A DNA stretch of 64,000 bases from Pseudomonadota bacterium (GTDB lineage Bacteria > Pseudomonadota > Alphaproteobacteria > Rhizobiales > Xanthobacteraceae): contig JAEWHP010000049.1 of NCBI GenBank assembly GCA_023387735.1, positions 62,001 through 126,000 on the forward strand, in the 5' to 3' direction. Shown piece after piece: positions 24,201 to 32,836 of the stretch. The translations under genes and the position numbers were made by a program. The notes under the pieces were generated by a model that worked only from the letters and a program-made list of their open reading frames with translations, searched no databases and was not told the DNA's origin. Position 1 is the stretch's first letter. Every line of letters begins with the position of its first letter.

Positions 24201-24521
24201 GATGGGTCTCCCAGCGGACCAACGCCGCGTAATGTCAGAAAATGCGCGAAAAGGTGACGGACTGATGGCACTAGATCGGCTTGCGAGTAAGTCGCATGCA
24301 TGGCTTTGGCAGTCCAAACGGTCCCGGCCCTGCCGCCCGGCGGGGGTACCGGCGGCGGGTTTATGTCCGACGGTCCACAGGTAATGGCCCGCCGCCTGCC
24401 TTAGTCGCCCGCCCAAAGAAATCGGTTCGATCGTCTTGGCGGAAGAGCGGATTTTTCATACTGGCAGTGCTAGATAAGAAAGGCCTATAGGGCGAATGCT
24501 CAGGCAGGTGCCGCCCCTGAC
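24201..24521. other. Gene-free stretch upstream of the macroglobulin gene
   Basis: About 320 bases between the macroglobulin start and tRNA-Arg. It must hold promoters for both. A GC-rich zone around 24331-24400 contains several inverted pairs (GGCGGGGGTACCGGCGGCGG region). No gene is supported. Confidence 0.4.
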
Positions 24522-24598
24522 GGTCCCATAGCTCAACTGGATAGAGTAACGGATTTCTACTCCGTGGGTTGCAGGTTCGAATCCTGCTGGGATCGCCA
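24522..24598 (+). tRNA. tRNA-Arg (anticodon UCU)
   Basis: A complete cloverleaf is readable: acceptor GGTCCCA paired with TGGGATC, D-arm AGCTCAACTGGATAGAGT, anticodon stem ACGGA/TCCGT with loop TTTCTAC (anticodon TCT), T-arm GCAGGTTCGAATCCTGC, discriminator G and an encoded CCA. It reads AGA codons. Confidence 0.95.
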
Positions 24599-24753
24599 TT
24601 TTTTTCAATACCTTACGCGTTCTGTTCTCTCGATTTTCGTATGTCATCTGGTCGTCAGGAAACCCTTTAATTTCAGGCCTTCCTGTTCAGTCCCGTCACT
24701 GGTCCGGGCCGTGTTCGTTGGGCCCTCCCAGAATGCGCTACGGCGTTGGCGCG

Positions 24754-24990
24754 CTACTTCTTCTGGACTGTCCAACTTGTTCCAGAAGCAGGGCCTACAA
24801 ATACGCCACTCTTCATGCATTGGGCGGCGGCGGCATCGCATTGCGCGGGGGTCACCGGCGTTCCCCGCTTGGATCGCGCAATCGCCTCCTTGCACGCTTG
24901 AGCGCCGCCAGAGCATGTCGTGGGCTGCCTTTGAGCCCACGCCGCCGATGAGATGGAGAGAACAACAGCAGCAACCAGAAGTCGATGCAT
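24754..24990 (-). CDS. Small secreted Cys-containing protein
   Basis: 78 residues with a clear signal peptide (MHRLLVAAVVLSISSAAWAQ, cleavage after A-W-A). The mature part is short with four Cys (TTCSGGAQACKEA, then AQCDAAAAQCMKSG), likely two disulfides in the periplasm. Family unknown; similar tiny secreted proteins are common in this genus. Confidence 0.65.
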   Translation of the reverse strand: MHRLLVAAVVLSISSAAWAQRQPTTCSGGAQACKEAIARSKRGTPVTPAQCDAAAAQCMKSGVFVGPASGTSWTVQKK

Positions 24991-25155
24991 GTGAAAATCC
25001 CTTCAATATATGTGTTCGGGCGGTCTCAAAAATGCTGGGCTCCCGCGGGTCAGAAGATTAAATTTTGGAATGCGTGGCGCAAGCAGAATCGTCGGCAGTG
25101 TGACCTGCCGGGACGAAAAGCCCGTCGCTGGATGAGACCGCGGCGGCTTATGGGT

Positions 25156-25482
25156 TTACGGGCGCCTCAGCTTGTCTTCGCTGCTTTCGATCAGAACTTC
25201 TACGGCTCTACGCATTTCGTCGTGATACTCTTGCTCTTTGCCGGGCGGGACGGATGTGGGTGGCGGAAATATCTTCTGCTCACGGACAGCTTCTCGGAGG
25301 TTGTGTAGTACGCGGGTACGCTTGGCTGGTGGCAGTTCCGCGAAGAGTTCGATCGTAAAAGCCTCTAGAAATTTCAGGCGGGCACTTACTCTGGTTATTC
25401 CCTTTTCAAAGCGGTCATCCTTCAGCAGGCGATCATCCATATTGTCTCGCTCTTGTTGACGCCACTTCCAAAAAAACCTCAT
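25156..25482 (-). CDS. Hypothetical helical protein
   Basis: The most natural start gives 108 residues beginning MRFFWKWRQQERDNMDDRLL (25482); a start at 25440 (MDDRLL) is possible, and the frame is open to 25611. The core is helical and charged (FEKGITRVSARLKFLEAFTI, then ELFAELPPAKRTRVLHNLRE). The end contains a Pro-rich loop and a further helix. No family recognised. Confidence 0.5.
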   Translation of the reverse strand: MRFFWKWRQQERDNMDDRLLKDDRFEKGITRVSARLKFLEAFTIELFAELPPAKRTRVLHNLREAVREQKIFPPPTSVPPGKEQEYHDEMRRAVEVLIESSEDKLRRP

Positions 25483-25704
25483 CCCAGCCCCCCGTCGAGG
25501 ATATCCCGAGCGCGAATCCCTTTTCAGATGGGGCAATCGAAATCCGGCGAAAGGAAGGGAGGGAGGCCCATCTTTCATCAGCGATAATCCAACTGCAACC
25601 TCGGTGCGCAAATGCCTGCGGCTATTCGTTGCTTAGGTGTTGCTCGGCTATCGCTGCATTCCACTGCAGGGCGGCGTTCCTTGCTTCCGCAAACTGATTG
25701 TTCA

Positions 25705-26199
25705 TCAGAAACGTGCCCACATACTCGAGGTAATTGCAAGGTGCTCGCCATTGTCGTTTAGCTGCATGGCCTTTGGTGGAGGAACGGGTAGCCCAGAGCC
25801 CTGTGCCCGATCTAGTAAGGCTTGCAGGTCCGGCATGCGGTCAAGCATGCACATCGGCCACCGTTGGTTGATTTGGCCAGCCTGGTCCACGATGTAGTCT
25901 GAAAATTCTCTCAGGTCGTACCCTAGCAGCGCAAGCGCCGCTCTCCTTTCGGCGCCTCTATCGCGCAAGAGCGCATCAATCCAGAGCCCAAGTGATAATC
26001 CCACGAAGAAAAACGCGCCCGGATAGAAGAGCCAGTGGTCCGAGATGGCGGCGACTTTCGCCAAAGCCGTTTGAAGGCCGTTCGTCGGATCATAACCGTT
26101 TTGATCCGCCCATCTTTTGATCGCAACGGCAATCAACGGACCCAAACTGAGGGCACCAAGCACCGATAAGCTTACCTTTGCCCCCGTCCTCCAACCCAT
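25705..26199 (-). CDS. Two-helix membrane protein, unknown role
   Basis: 164 residues. Two membrane segments are visible: about 10-28 (LSVLGALSLGPLIAVAI) and about 56-76 (WLFYPGAFFFVGLSLGLWI). A charged cytoplasmic domain with a helical pattern follows (ERRAALALLGYDLREFSDYI). Known rhizobial membrane proteins of this layout have no assigned role. It stands alone on the minus strand. Confidence 0.6.
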   Translation of the reverse strand: MGWRTGAKVSLSVLGALSLGPLIAVAIKRWADQNGYDPTNGLQTALAKVAAISDHWLFYPGAFFFVGLSLGLWIDALLRDRGAERRAALALLGYDLREFSDYIVDQAGQINQRWPMCMLDRMPDLQALLDRAQGSGLPVPPPKAMQLNDNGEHLAITSSMWARF

Positions 26200-26560
26200 C
26201 GGATACTCCCGCCGGCGGCAAGGTTAGCGGAAGGTCGACAAGTGGCAAGGCCCGCCGGCGTGACCTCAGGAGCCTTTTGATCTGATGACGGCCCACGCCT
26301 AAGGGCAGCAGCCTCCTCGTCCGATACCGACCGATGCGCGGCGGCTGGTACCGGCGCATCTGGCAGAGTTTGCGCACAGAACCAAAGATATGCGATGAAG
26401 CAGGCGTCCGTGTGGAACCGGGCCTGCTGAATCGCTAACAATAGGGTGGGCTTCCGCTCGCCGCTCGCAATTTCGACGTCATTCTCGACTGGACTTGGAC
26501 CCGAGCCTACGATGCCGGCCGGAAGTTGGTTTCCGGGCCTGACGTAAGGATGCGGCCGCC
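26200..26560. other. Gene-free stretch
   Basis: About 360 bases between divergent genes. A minus-strand frame (26172-26567) spans it but overlaps the membrane-protein start, has no ribosome site and a composition unlike a folded protein, so it was not accepted. Confidence 0.4.
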
Positions 26561-26818
26561 ATGCCAAAGAAGGGAATCACCGGCCACGACGATTGGGTGA
26601 TGACGGAAGCGCTGGCGACGGCGGTGGTCGCGCTCGAGCAACTCGAACCGACCCAGCAATCGCGGCAGCAGATCGACGATATACGCAAGCTGCTGGCCGC
26701 CAGCTGTCAGGCCGGAACCCTCAACCTGCACCTCGCCCAGGCAAAGTGCCGGCTCAATCCCCACGCCGATCGAGCCGTCATCTATCGAGAGTACGGGTTT
26801 GAGGACTGGGAGGTCTGA
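26561..26818 (+). CDS. Small helical hypothetical protein
   Basis: 85 residues, MPKKGITGHDDWVMTEALAT then VALEQLEPTQQSRQQIDDIR, largely alpha-helical, ending with an acidic YREYGFEDWEV. It is followed 58 bases later by a secreted DUF3551-type gene. Family unknown. Confidence 0.55.
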   Translation: MPKKGITGHDDWVMTEALATAVVALEQLEPTQQSRQQIDDIRKLLAASCQAGTLNLHLAQAKCRLNPHADRAVIYREYGFEDWEV

Positions 26819-26876
26819 ACTGGGATAAAATGGGCCACAACGGGATTTCCGTTCTGAGAGAGCCTGGAGAATATCA

Positions 26877-27155
26877 GTGAAACTACCCTGCGTACTAACC
26901 GGAGCGATGGCTTCAATGATCATGGCGATGATCCTGACCACGCCAGCGCGCGCCCAGACCTACGATCCAAGCTATCCCGTTTGCCTGCAGATCTACCGGA
27001 GCATGGTCGATTTTTACTTCGAGTGCGGATACACGACGATGGCGCAGTGTGCGGCGTCAGCATCGGGCCGCGCGGCGCAGTGTGTGGTCAATCCGTATTA
27101 CGCCGGGCCGCCGACCAAGCGCAGCAAGCGCAAAAAGCGACCCAGCAGCTATTGA
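26877..27155 (+). CDS. DUF3551-type secreted protein, GTG start
   Basis: 92 residues from a GTG at 26877 with GGAGA 6-7 bases upstream. A signal peptide (about 1-26, ending TTPARAQ) precedes a small Cys-rich domain: YPVCLQIYRSMVDFYFECGY, then TMAQCAASASGRAAQCVVNP. This C...ECG/CGF...QC...G.C.xNP pattern is that of DUF3551, numerous in Bradyrhizobium. The tail is basic (TKRSKRKKRPSS). Four conserved Cys probably form two disulfides in the periplasm. Confidence 0.7.
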   Translation: MKLPCVLTGAMASMIMAMILTTPARAQTYDPSYPVCLQIYRSMVDFYFECGYTTMAQCAASASGRAAQCVVNPYYAGPPTKRSKRKKRPSSY

Positions 27156-27197
27156 TGCGCGCTTTGCAGGTGCCTTGAGAGCTGGGTGGCCCGCCGA

Positions 27198-27473
27198 TCA
27201 CCAGCCATAGCTGCCGAGCGCGAGCGGCCTTGATTGTGTTTTGGCCGTTCGGGTGCCATCGGGTCTCAGGCAGCGCCGGGCCGCTTCAATCTCGCTGTCG
27301 CTCGCGCCCTTGGTTCGAGCCCACTGCTCTGCCGCAGACGCGCTGTATTTTGCCACGTAGTAGCGCACGACAGGACACGAAACTCGGCGCAAGACACCAG
27401 ACTGTTCACCGGCGACAGCGGCGCCCGGTGTGCCCAGACACAGCGCCAGCGCGCACATCCAACGTATGTTCAT
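27198..27473 (-). CDS. Small secreted hypothetical protein
   Basis: 91 residues: signal peptide MNIRWMCALALCLGTPGAAV ending in AVAG, then RRVSCPVVRYYVAKYSASAA and EQWARTKGASDSEIEAARRC. The conserved pattern RRVSC-V-R-YVAKYSA is one I recall from Bradyrhizobium; two Cys could pair. Function unknown. Confidence 0.65.
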   Translation of the reverse strand: MNIRWMCALALCLGTPGAAVAGEQSGVLRRVSCPVVRYYVAKYSASAAEQWARTKGASDSEIEAARRCLRPDGTRTAKTQSRPLALGSYGW

Positions 27474-27770
27474 GCGATTCGCCTCTTTTCAACAGGAGGC
27501 TATGAGTTCGCTGACGCAGCAAGCCGGATAATGGGTTCCGCGCGCGGAACAACCCAAGCTGTGCTCAAGCCGCAACTACGACAGAATGTGATTGTCTGAC
27601 CCGCGGCATTTCAGACACGGCAACCCGGCGCGCGAAACGATCGCGCATCTCGGCCTGCTCAAACAATGAAGCGAACGCCCGCGCGCGTCTGCGAGAAGAA
27701 AATCTGCGGACAGACCACGCGACGGCGCTCGCCGCGGGTCACCAGCAGGCACGGGGCTGAAGCCGAATCC

Positions 27771-28262
27771 TCAGGCTGCGATGTTGCCCCGCGCGATCTT
27801 CTGCTTGAGCGCTTCGCAAACCGTTCGAACTTCGGATGTCATCAGCGAGCATTCCTCGATCTGGAGGAAATAGCGCTTGCCTTCATCGCGATATTTTTCC
27901 GCCAACTCCTTGATCTCGGCGACCATTGCGTGAACGCCGGCGACCATCGCTTCGCACTTCCTTGCCGCGTCGGAGAGCTCCTTGCCGAGGGCTTCGATCT
28001 CTTTCACCGCCGCATCGTATTCGCGAACGACAGCTTCGGCCGAGAGCTTGCCTACTTGATTAACGCCCTGCTTGTGCTCGACATAATCGGGCATCGGCCC
28101 TTTCGGCAACGGATTGTCGTTGACATCGGAAACGGCGTGAATCTCGGCGGGCCGCCGATCGATCCCCTGCAGATTGCCCTGAATCATGTCCTCGATGTTT
28201 CGTTCGATCTCGTCGGGGTCGAGCAACGGCGCCCGGGCGAGAACTTTATCGGTTACTGACAT
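27771..28262 (-). CDS. Coiled-coil hypothetical protein
   Basis: 163 residues from the ATG at 28262 (GGAGC about 7 bases upstream; the frame is open to 28403). It begins MSVTDKVLARAPLLDPDEIE and its second half is a long helix with heptads (YDAAVKEIEALGKELSDAAR, then CEAMVAGVHAMVAEIKELAE), so a coiled coil is likely. Members of this type occur in Bradyrhizobium with no assigned function. Confidence 0.6.
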   Translation of the reverse strand: MSVTDKVLARAPLLDPDEIERNIEDMIQGNLQGIDRRPAEIHAVSDVNDNPLPKGPMPDYVEHKQGVNQVGKLSAEAVVREYDAAVKEIEALGKELSDAARKCEAMVAGVHAMVAEIKELAEKYRDEGKRYFLQIEECSLMTSEVRTVCEALKQKIARGNIAA

Positions 28263-28653
28263 CACAATGCTCCAAACAATTACGCGGATGGTCGTGAATT
28301 TACCATCGTCAAGACGAATGTCATCATTATCCACAACTGGAACCGGCTGTGTAAAAGGTATACCTGCACCGCACTGTGGAACTCCGGTTCCGCGCCGGCG
28401 CATGCGGTGAGCAACCCGCGGATCGCGCTCCAGTCCTGAACTGCGTCATCCGCATATGACCCGCAAAATTTCGAATCCACCTTCGACAATTCTCACGAGC
28501 GCTCGCGAATGCCGAGTGATCGGGCTGCAGACAATATCGTGCGCGGCTCACGGCACAGCGATTGCTGCGGTCTCGGCGACCTGCACCGCTTTGTGTAAAA
28601 TTCTGCAATGTAAACTTCAGAGCCTGGGTTCTGATCCAAGCAGAACAGGCGGC
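28263..28653. other. Gene-free stretch
   Basis: About 390 bases between two minus-strand genes. A minus-strand frame from a TTG near 28489 (69 codons) exists but has no ribosome site and no recognisable composition. Nothing else seen. Confidence 0.35.
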
Positions 28654-28887
28654 CTAGAACGGCAGTTGTTCCTGGTTTTCAGACCAATCGATAATCTGGA
28701 AAAACATGCCGCGCCGAAGCATCTCGGATTCCAGGTTGGCGGCATGCGTTCTCCATTCCGGCGTCTCCCGGATCCGAAACCGGGGCTCATCGCCCTCCGC
28801 CTTCTGCGCATCATCGGACGCGAGCGCCCCACGGACGGCCTCGTACATCATGGTGAGGCTGTCATCTGTGAACGACCGATAGTCCAT
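28654..28887 (-). CDS. Small conserved hypothetical protein
   Basis: 77 residues: MDYRSFTDDSLTMMYEAVRG, then ALASDDAQ and EPRFRIRETPEWRTHAANLE, ending FFQIIDWSENQEQLPF. The Asp/Trp-rich end and T-MMYE-VRGALASDDA motif are shared with many Bradyrhizobium proteins (recollection). Probably a small alpha-helical cytoplasmic protein; function unknown. Confidence 0.7.
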   Translation of the reverse strand: MDYRSFTDDSLTMMYEAVRGALASDDAQKAEGDEPRFRIRETPEWRTHAANLESEMLRRGMFFQIIDWSENQEQLPF

Positions 28888-29188
28888 GGGTTTACCTTGA
28901 CGCGGTTACTGCAGCTTTGTCGATCGACGGGGCTTGAGGGCCCAGAAAACCCGTCCCGCCGGACGACGGGTTCCTACCACCAAGTCCCGATTGAGCGATA
29001 GACGCGCATCGAGCAGCCGCTTGCCGTTTTCCTCACCGTGTCCTGTGGCATCAAAGCAACAAGCCACCAAAAAAGGTCCGTGGCACGGCAAACTCGTGCC
29101 GGTCCGCCACGCCGTCGCCAAGGTCGGGGGAAAGCTTGGACGGAACCTCGGAAGAATCCGAGTAGTCCCGCAACAGAATGTTGATGTC

Positions 29189-29605
29189 ATGGCAGCGTAT
29201 CGCCACCGGGAATGCCACCGTGCTTCCAAGTTGCATCTCGCAGCGCTTGCGTTGGCGCTGATCTCGTCACCCGCATTCGCCGACACTTTCCAGGAAAAGT
29301 GGATGGGTAGGGTCGCGCGGCCACCGGCCGACGACCAGGAAGCCTCCGTCTACTGGGAGGACAAGTGGGACGCGCGCGGCAAGCGGTTCAAGGCCAACGA
29401 GGTCTCCTGCGCGCACCGGACGGAGAAGTTCGGTACCATCTTCGTCGTCACCAATCTCGAGAACGGCAAGAAGATCGAGTGCCCGGTGCAGGACCGTGGC
29501 CCGTACGCTCGCGGCCGGGTGCTCGACTTCTCGCTCGGCGCGGCCCGCAAGATCGGCTGTGATGGACTGTGCCGCGTCAACGTGCGCCGTGCCGGGTACG
29601 AATAG
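29189..29605 (+). CDS. RlpA-like double-psi beta-barrel secreted protein
   Basis: From the ATG at 29189 the 138-residue product has a signal peptide with a long basic n-region (MAAYRHRECHRASK, then LHLAALALALISSPAFA). The mature part carries the RlpA/DPBB core: RFKANEVSCAHRTEKFGTIF and CPVQDRGPYARGRVLDFSLG with the catalytic-type Asp in QDRGP. RlpA proteins cleave or bind denuded glycan strands at the septum; this one is short, with no SPOR domain and no lipobox. The frame extends upstream to 28934 without a ribosome site. Confidence 0.75.
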   Translation: MAAYRHRECHRASKLHLAALALALISSPAFADTFQEKWMGRVARPPADDQEASVYWEDKWDARGKRFKANEVSCAHRTEKFGTIFVVTNLENGKKIECPVQDRGPYARGRVLDFSLGAARKIGCDGLCRVNVRRAGYE

Positions 29606-29755
29606 CGCAGTATGCGCCGGGCTTTCCGGCAACTGCGCGCCGCTCTGCCTCGATTCCCGTAACGGCGCAAGATCATCCAGTTTCGTCCCGGAACGCCGGA
29701 TTTGTCAGAACCTTTGTCGATGCTGAGACTTAACGATCGAACGACGGAGATTTGA

Positions 29756-30094
29756 ATGTCCCCTCCACCGATCGCACTCGTCGTCGAAGACGATGAGCTT
29801 CAGCGCGAGATACTGTGCGACTTTCTGAAGGACGAGCACATGGACGTCATCCAGTGCGAAAGCGCCGAAGCGGCCGAACTGATCATCGCGCGCGTCGGCG
29901 CGGAACTCAGCCTGCTGGTGACGGATTTCCGGCTCGCCGGCGAAGGCACCGGAGTCGACGTTGCCTGTTTCGCCAAGGAGCGATTTCCGAATCTTCGGGT
30001 GATCCTGATGTCGGGCGAGAACAGCCTGCGAATCCCCGCGGACGTCCGCTTTCTGCAAAAGCCGTTTCGTCCGGGCGAGCTGCTCGCAGCCTGA
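29756..30094 (+). CDS. Stand-alone response-regulator receiver
   Basis: 112 residues forming only a CheY-like domain: the acidic pair in LVVEDDELQ, phospho-acceptor Asp in LLVTDFRLAGEGTG (about 59), a Ser at the switch position in LMSGEN, and the conserved Lys in FLQKPF. No output domain. No kinase lies next to it, so the partner is elsewhere; many such short receivers exist in rhizobia. The start follows an AACGACGGAG-type site. Confidence 0.85.
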   Translation: MSPPPIALVVEDDELQREILCDFLKDEHMDVIQCESAEAAELIIARVGAELSLLVTDFRLAGEGTGVDVACFAKERFPNLRVILMSGENSLRIPADVRFLQKPFRPGELLAA

Positions 30095-30168
30095 CGCCTC
30101 GCACCCGGTTTTCCCAAAATAGCCGAGCGCGCGTCTCCCCTGGGGTAGGTGAAAAGGGCGGCGCCCGG

Positions 30169-30210
30169 CTATTCGGACCGCGCGGCGGTGCGGCCCGAAT
30201 AGGAACTCAT
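30169..30210 (+). terminator. Hairpin after the receiver gene
   Basis: CTATTCGGACCGC at 30169-30181 pairs with GCGGCCCGAATAG at 30190-30202 (one mismatch in 13), and a short T-run (CATTTTTAG) follows by about 8 bases. It lies 75 bases after the receiver stop and probably ends that transcript. Confidence 0.5.
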
Positions 30211-30407
30211 TTTTAGCTTAATGAGATTTTAAAATTCCGTTGAACTGCAAAGGCTTTTCCACCTAATTGCAGTTGCAGTGGCTCCGGCGGTACCCGGAAA
30301 CCCGAAATCCCGCGTGTGCTCGCCTGCGCCAAGCCCCAGCCAGCCCCCACCGTCAGGCAAGACATGCGTTCGCTGCGGACGAGGGAAGTCGCAGCCACCC
30401 AGAGAAA

Positions 30408-30455
30408 ACGAGGCCCGGAGTGCCTAGGAGTCCGGGCCTCGTAGCCTCCAGTGGT
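30408..30455. repeat. Structured repeat, copy 2
   Basis: A perfect 12-bp stem (30408-30419 with 30431-30442; inner part GAGGCCCGGA/TCCGGGCCTC) closes the loop GTGCCTAGGAG. The 18-mer at 30413-30430 is identical to 13262-13279, and the downstream GTAGCCT also matches. The flanks differ. Same strand in both copies. Confidence 0.6.
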
Positions 30456-30678
30456 AGCGTCCGTGGTGATCAACGAACGCGGCCCCCCCGCTGCAAGCGA
30501 GGGCGTTATAGATGCCGCCTGTGCGCGCGGCCAATCCGTAGGAGTACGGTGGGTTGTGGGCGCGATTTTGTGTTGCGTGTTGCGCATCAATTCGCCCGGC
30601 GCTCGCACACGGGGCGGACGAATCGTTGTCCGTCGAGACGTCAATCATGGAAGCGAAACGCCGCTGCCTGCTCAAGCC

Positions 30679-30987
30679 CTACCGCTTATCGAACGGAATA
30701 TATTGCTGGTATTCCTTCGGCACCGAGCTGCGGTAGCGCGCCGGCACCGTGCCTTGGTCGATCGACCGGTCTATCTCCTGCTGCCGGGTCATCCTGGCCG
30801 GCTTCTTTTTCTTCGGCGCCGCCTTCCCCTTCTCAGCCGCCGGCGCCGTCTCCGCCGTGGCGGTGGGAGGCGCTGCCGTTGTTGCGGCTCCGGTACTCGG
30901 CGCGCTCTGGGCCAGCGCGGCGCCCGCGGGCAAGCAAACGATGGCAGCCACCGATGTGGCCGCCACCAGACGAGACAGTCCTTGCAT
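30679..30987 (-). CDS. Secreted Ala/Pro-rich protein with YIPFDKR end
   Basis: 102 residues. Signal peptide (about 1-26, LPAGAALAQ), an Ala/Pro/Thr linker (about 27-62), a KKKK patch, and a conserved-looking end RQQEIDRSIDQGTVPARYRS then VPKEYQQYIPFDKR. The flexible linker with basic patch suggests a periplasmic, envelope-facing protein. The end motif is one I have seen repeatedly in this genus; function unknown. Confidence 0.65.
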   Translation of the reverse strand: MQGLSRLVAATSVAAIVCLPAGAALAQSAPSTGAATTAAPPTATAETAPAAEKGKAAPKKKKPARMTRQQEIDRSIDQGTVPARYRSSVPKEYQQYIPFDKR

Positions 30988-31030
30988 GAAGTGCTCCAGT
31001 TCTAACCAGATCGACTACGGGCGCATTGTA

Positions 31031-31282
31031 TTACGTCCGCTGTCGCGTGCACACCGCGCTCTTGGCCATACGGACGGGCACGGCTGCTTCGGTGTGCTTC
31101 GCCCGGCTGCACGTCGTGAACACGAATGCCAGCCTGGTACATTCCCAGTCCGGACCGAGAGTGGCGCGCGAAACCGGCTCCGGATAGGACACGCCGGTCG
31201 CGTAAACGCCAATGGCGCTGGCAAGCGCCACGGCAGCGGCTGTGAGCACGAGGGATTTGCGGGTCCACCAATTTTGGGGCAT
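31031..31282 (-). CDS. Small membrane-anchored or secreted hypothetical protein
   Basis: 83 residues from the ATG at 31282 with AGGAG about 9 bases upstream. An N-terminal hydrophobic stretch (SLVLTAAAVALASAIGVYAT) acts as signal anchor; the rest has two Cys (WECTRLAFVFTTCSRAK) and a basic end. The frame is open upstream but that part lacks a start signal. Family unknown. Confidence 0.6.
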   Translation of the reverse strand: MPQNWWTRKSLVLTAAAVALASAIGVYATGVSYPEPVSRATLGPDWECTRLAFVFTTCSRAKHTEAAVPVRMAKSAVCTRQRT

Positions 31283-31520
31283 GGCGGTCGCTCCTGTTGG
31301 GTGCGCGGAGCATAGAAGCGCCTCCCCCCTGCCAGTGTGAACGGGTTCACAGTTCCCGCATAAATCGTCCCGCCCAATTGGTGCTGGTCCGGCTGCCGGA
31401 TCGGGGGAACCCAGGGCGCACGAATCGTCGACCGCAGGTATAACTCCGGCAAATGCATTGCGCGCGAACAAGCGTTGATCGAGATTGGTCACTCGAAAAA
31501 GCGCGTGTGTGAGTCGCACC

Positions 31521-31733
31521 ATGGACGATCAGGAAACGACCTACGACTATAGGAGGTATAAGGAATTGCTTCTGGAGGCGGTCGACGAGACCAGGCGGAT
31601 CGAGCTGATCGACATCTTGATCCGGGAGAACGCCCGCGACCGGCTGCAAGCCCAACGGATGTCCGAAAATGCCGCAATGACGGCGGTGACGGTCGCCAAG
31701 GTCCTCGGATCCAATGGTCGCGGCAAACTCTAG
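31521..31733 (+). CDS. Small conserved helical protein
   Basis: 70 residues from the ATG at 31521, MDDQETTYDYRRYKELLLEA then VDETRRIELIDILIRENARD. Fully alpha-helical by eye; a very similar pattern (MDDQ..YDY.RYR.LL.EAVDE) is common in Bradyrhizobium as I recall. Function unknown. Confidence 0.65.
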   Translation: MDDQETTYDYRRYKELLLEAVDETRRIELIDILIRENARDRLQAQRMSENAAMTAVTVAKVLGSNGRGKL

Positions 31734-31909
31734 CGCGGCTGGCGGGGACACCCTGACAGACCCAGCCGTCACTTGCTGCTTACGCAAGCCTCCCCTGCTT
31801 TCCCCGGCCGCTCTGGGCACTGGTAATTTGCCCCGGCTTCACTTACGAAGGCGCCAACCGGCGCCATGGCGCGGTCACCCCCCAGAGTGAAAGTAACAAG
31901 GCCCCCTTT

Positions 31910-32260
31910 ATGAGCTTCAAGGAACCAGGATTCGCGGACCGTCAGAAAGCCGCGATGCAGGCGCGCCAGAACATCCTGAACAAGTTTCGCGCCCAGCCGG
32001 GACCCGATGATCCCGAGGTGAAGCGCCGGCAGGCCGAGCGCAAGGCGATTGCCGCTGCGCGCGCCAAGGCGAAGGAGGCCCGCGAGGCCGCCAGGGCCGA
32101 AGAGAAAGCGCGCGAGGCCGCCGCCGCAGCCGAAGCTGCCGCCCTTCTCGCCCGCCAGAAGGAAGAAGAGGCCGCCAGACAGGCCGCGCTCGAAGCCGAG
32201 CAAAAAGCCAAGCGCGACGCGCGCTATGCCGCCCGCAAAGGCAAGGGCAAGAAGAAGTAG
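31910..32260 (+). CDS. DUF6481-family Ala/Lys/Glu-rich protein
   Basis: 116 residues. It opens MSFKEPGFADRQKAAMQARQ, then a long highly charged helix of Ala, Lys, Arg and Glu, ending in a Lys-rich tail (ARKGKGKKK). The opening and composition fit DUF6481. The charged tail suggests nucleic-acid or ribosome contact, unproven. The ATG follows a cold-shock-like T-rich stretch. Confidence 0.7.
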   Translation: MSFKEPGFADRQKAAMQARQNILNKFRAQPGPDDPEVKRRQAERKAIAAARAKAKEAREAARAEEKAREAAAAAEAAALLARQKEEEAARQAALEAEQKAKRDARYAARKGKGKKK

Positions 32261-32289
32261 GCAGGCGACCCGACACCTTTCTGCACGGA

Positions 32290-32331
32290 CCGTACACAGG
32301 CCCGCCTCGTCGATGAGGCGAGCCTGTACGG
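32290..32331. terminator. Hairpin between convergent genes
   Basis: CCGTACACAGGC and GCCTGTACGG pair (one 2-base bulge) around an inner perfect stem CGCCTC/GAGGCG. It lies between two convergent genes and could end both transcripts, although no clean T-run follows. Confidence 0.45.
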
Positions 32332-32365
32332 AGAGGCGAGCCTGTGCGGAAAATGGCCAGACGGC

Positions 32366-32605
32366 TCAGTTCTTTTTCATGCCGTCGTCTTTTTTCATTC
32401 CGTCCTTCATCATTCCGTCGTGCTTCATGCCGTCCTTCTTCGCCATTCCATCGTCCTTCTTCATCGCATCCCTGGACATGGAATCCTTCTTCATGCCGTC
32501 GTCCTTGCTCATCTTGTCCTGCGCGAACGCGGCGGGCGCGAACGCCAGGCTGAGAGAAACAAGCGCGGCAGAAAGGCCGAGAGCGAAACGGGTCGTGATG
32601 GTCAT
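32366..32605 (-). CDS. Pentapeptide MxKDx repeat protein, secreted
   Basis: 79 residues from the ATG at 32605. Signal peptide (about 1-29, LAFAPAAFAQ) and then about nine near-perfect Met-x-Lys-Asp/Lys-x repeats (for example KDDGMKKDSMSRDAMKKDD). This matches the MxKDx pentapeptide-repeat family, found in Bradyrhizobium, Burkholderia and relatives. The regular Met/Lys/Asp spacing suggests metal binding in the periplasm; the role is not known. Confidence 0.8.
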   Translation of the reverse strand: MTITTRFALGLSAALVSLSLAFAPAAFAQDKMSKDDGMKKDSMSRDAMKKDDGMAKKDGMKHDGMMKDGMKKDDGMKKN

Positions 32606-32836
32606 GGGTCGATTCCTTCGTGTTGGGTTCAAGTCAATCCAAGCGACGTCTGCCGCATCCCTAACGACGATCCCGCAACCGGTTTTGTTACCGACCAAAT
32701 TCCGAACCTGCGCCTATGTCACGGATAGTTGAAAGATCGGTTCAAGGCCGTGCCGCCGAGCCCCCTGCCCCCAAAGGCCGGACGGCGTAAGTCAAGGAAA
32801 GCGAACGACGAGCGGCCGTTCGCTACTCACCATTCG

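Larger units (their letters stand above)
30095..30678. other. Gene-free stretch containing a structured repeat
   Basis: About 580 bases without a gene. It has the hairpin at 30169, an AT-rich patch near 30208-30230, and the second copy of the structured repeat at 30408. Frames on both strands across this zone have no ribosome sites. Confidence 0.45.

Noticed and set aside
26172..26567. Minus-strand 131-codon frame
   Set aside because: No ribosome site, overlaps the start of a better-supported membrane protein, no recognisable pattern.
28280..28489. Minus-strand 69-codon frame with TTG start
   Set aside because: No ribosome site and no family resemblance; left as gene-free.
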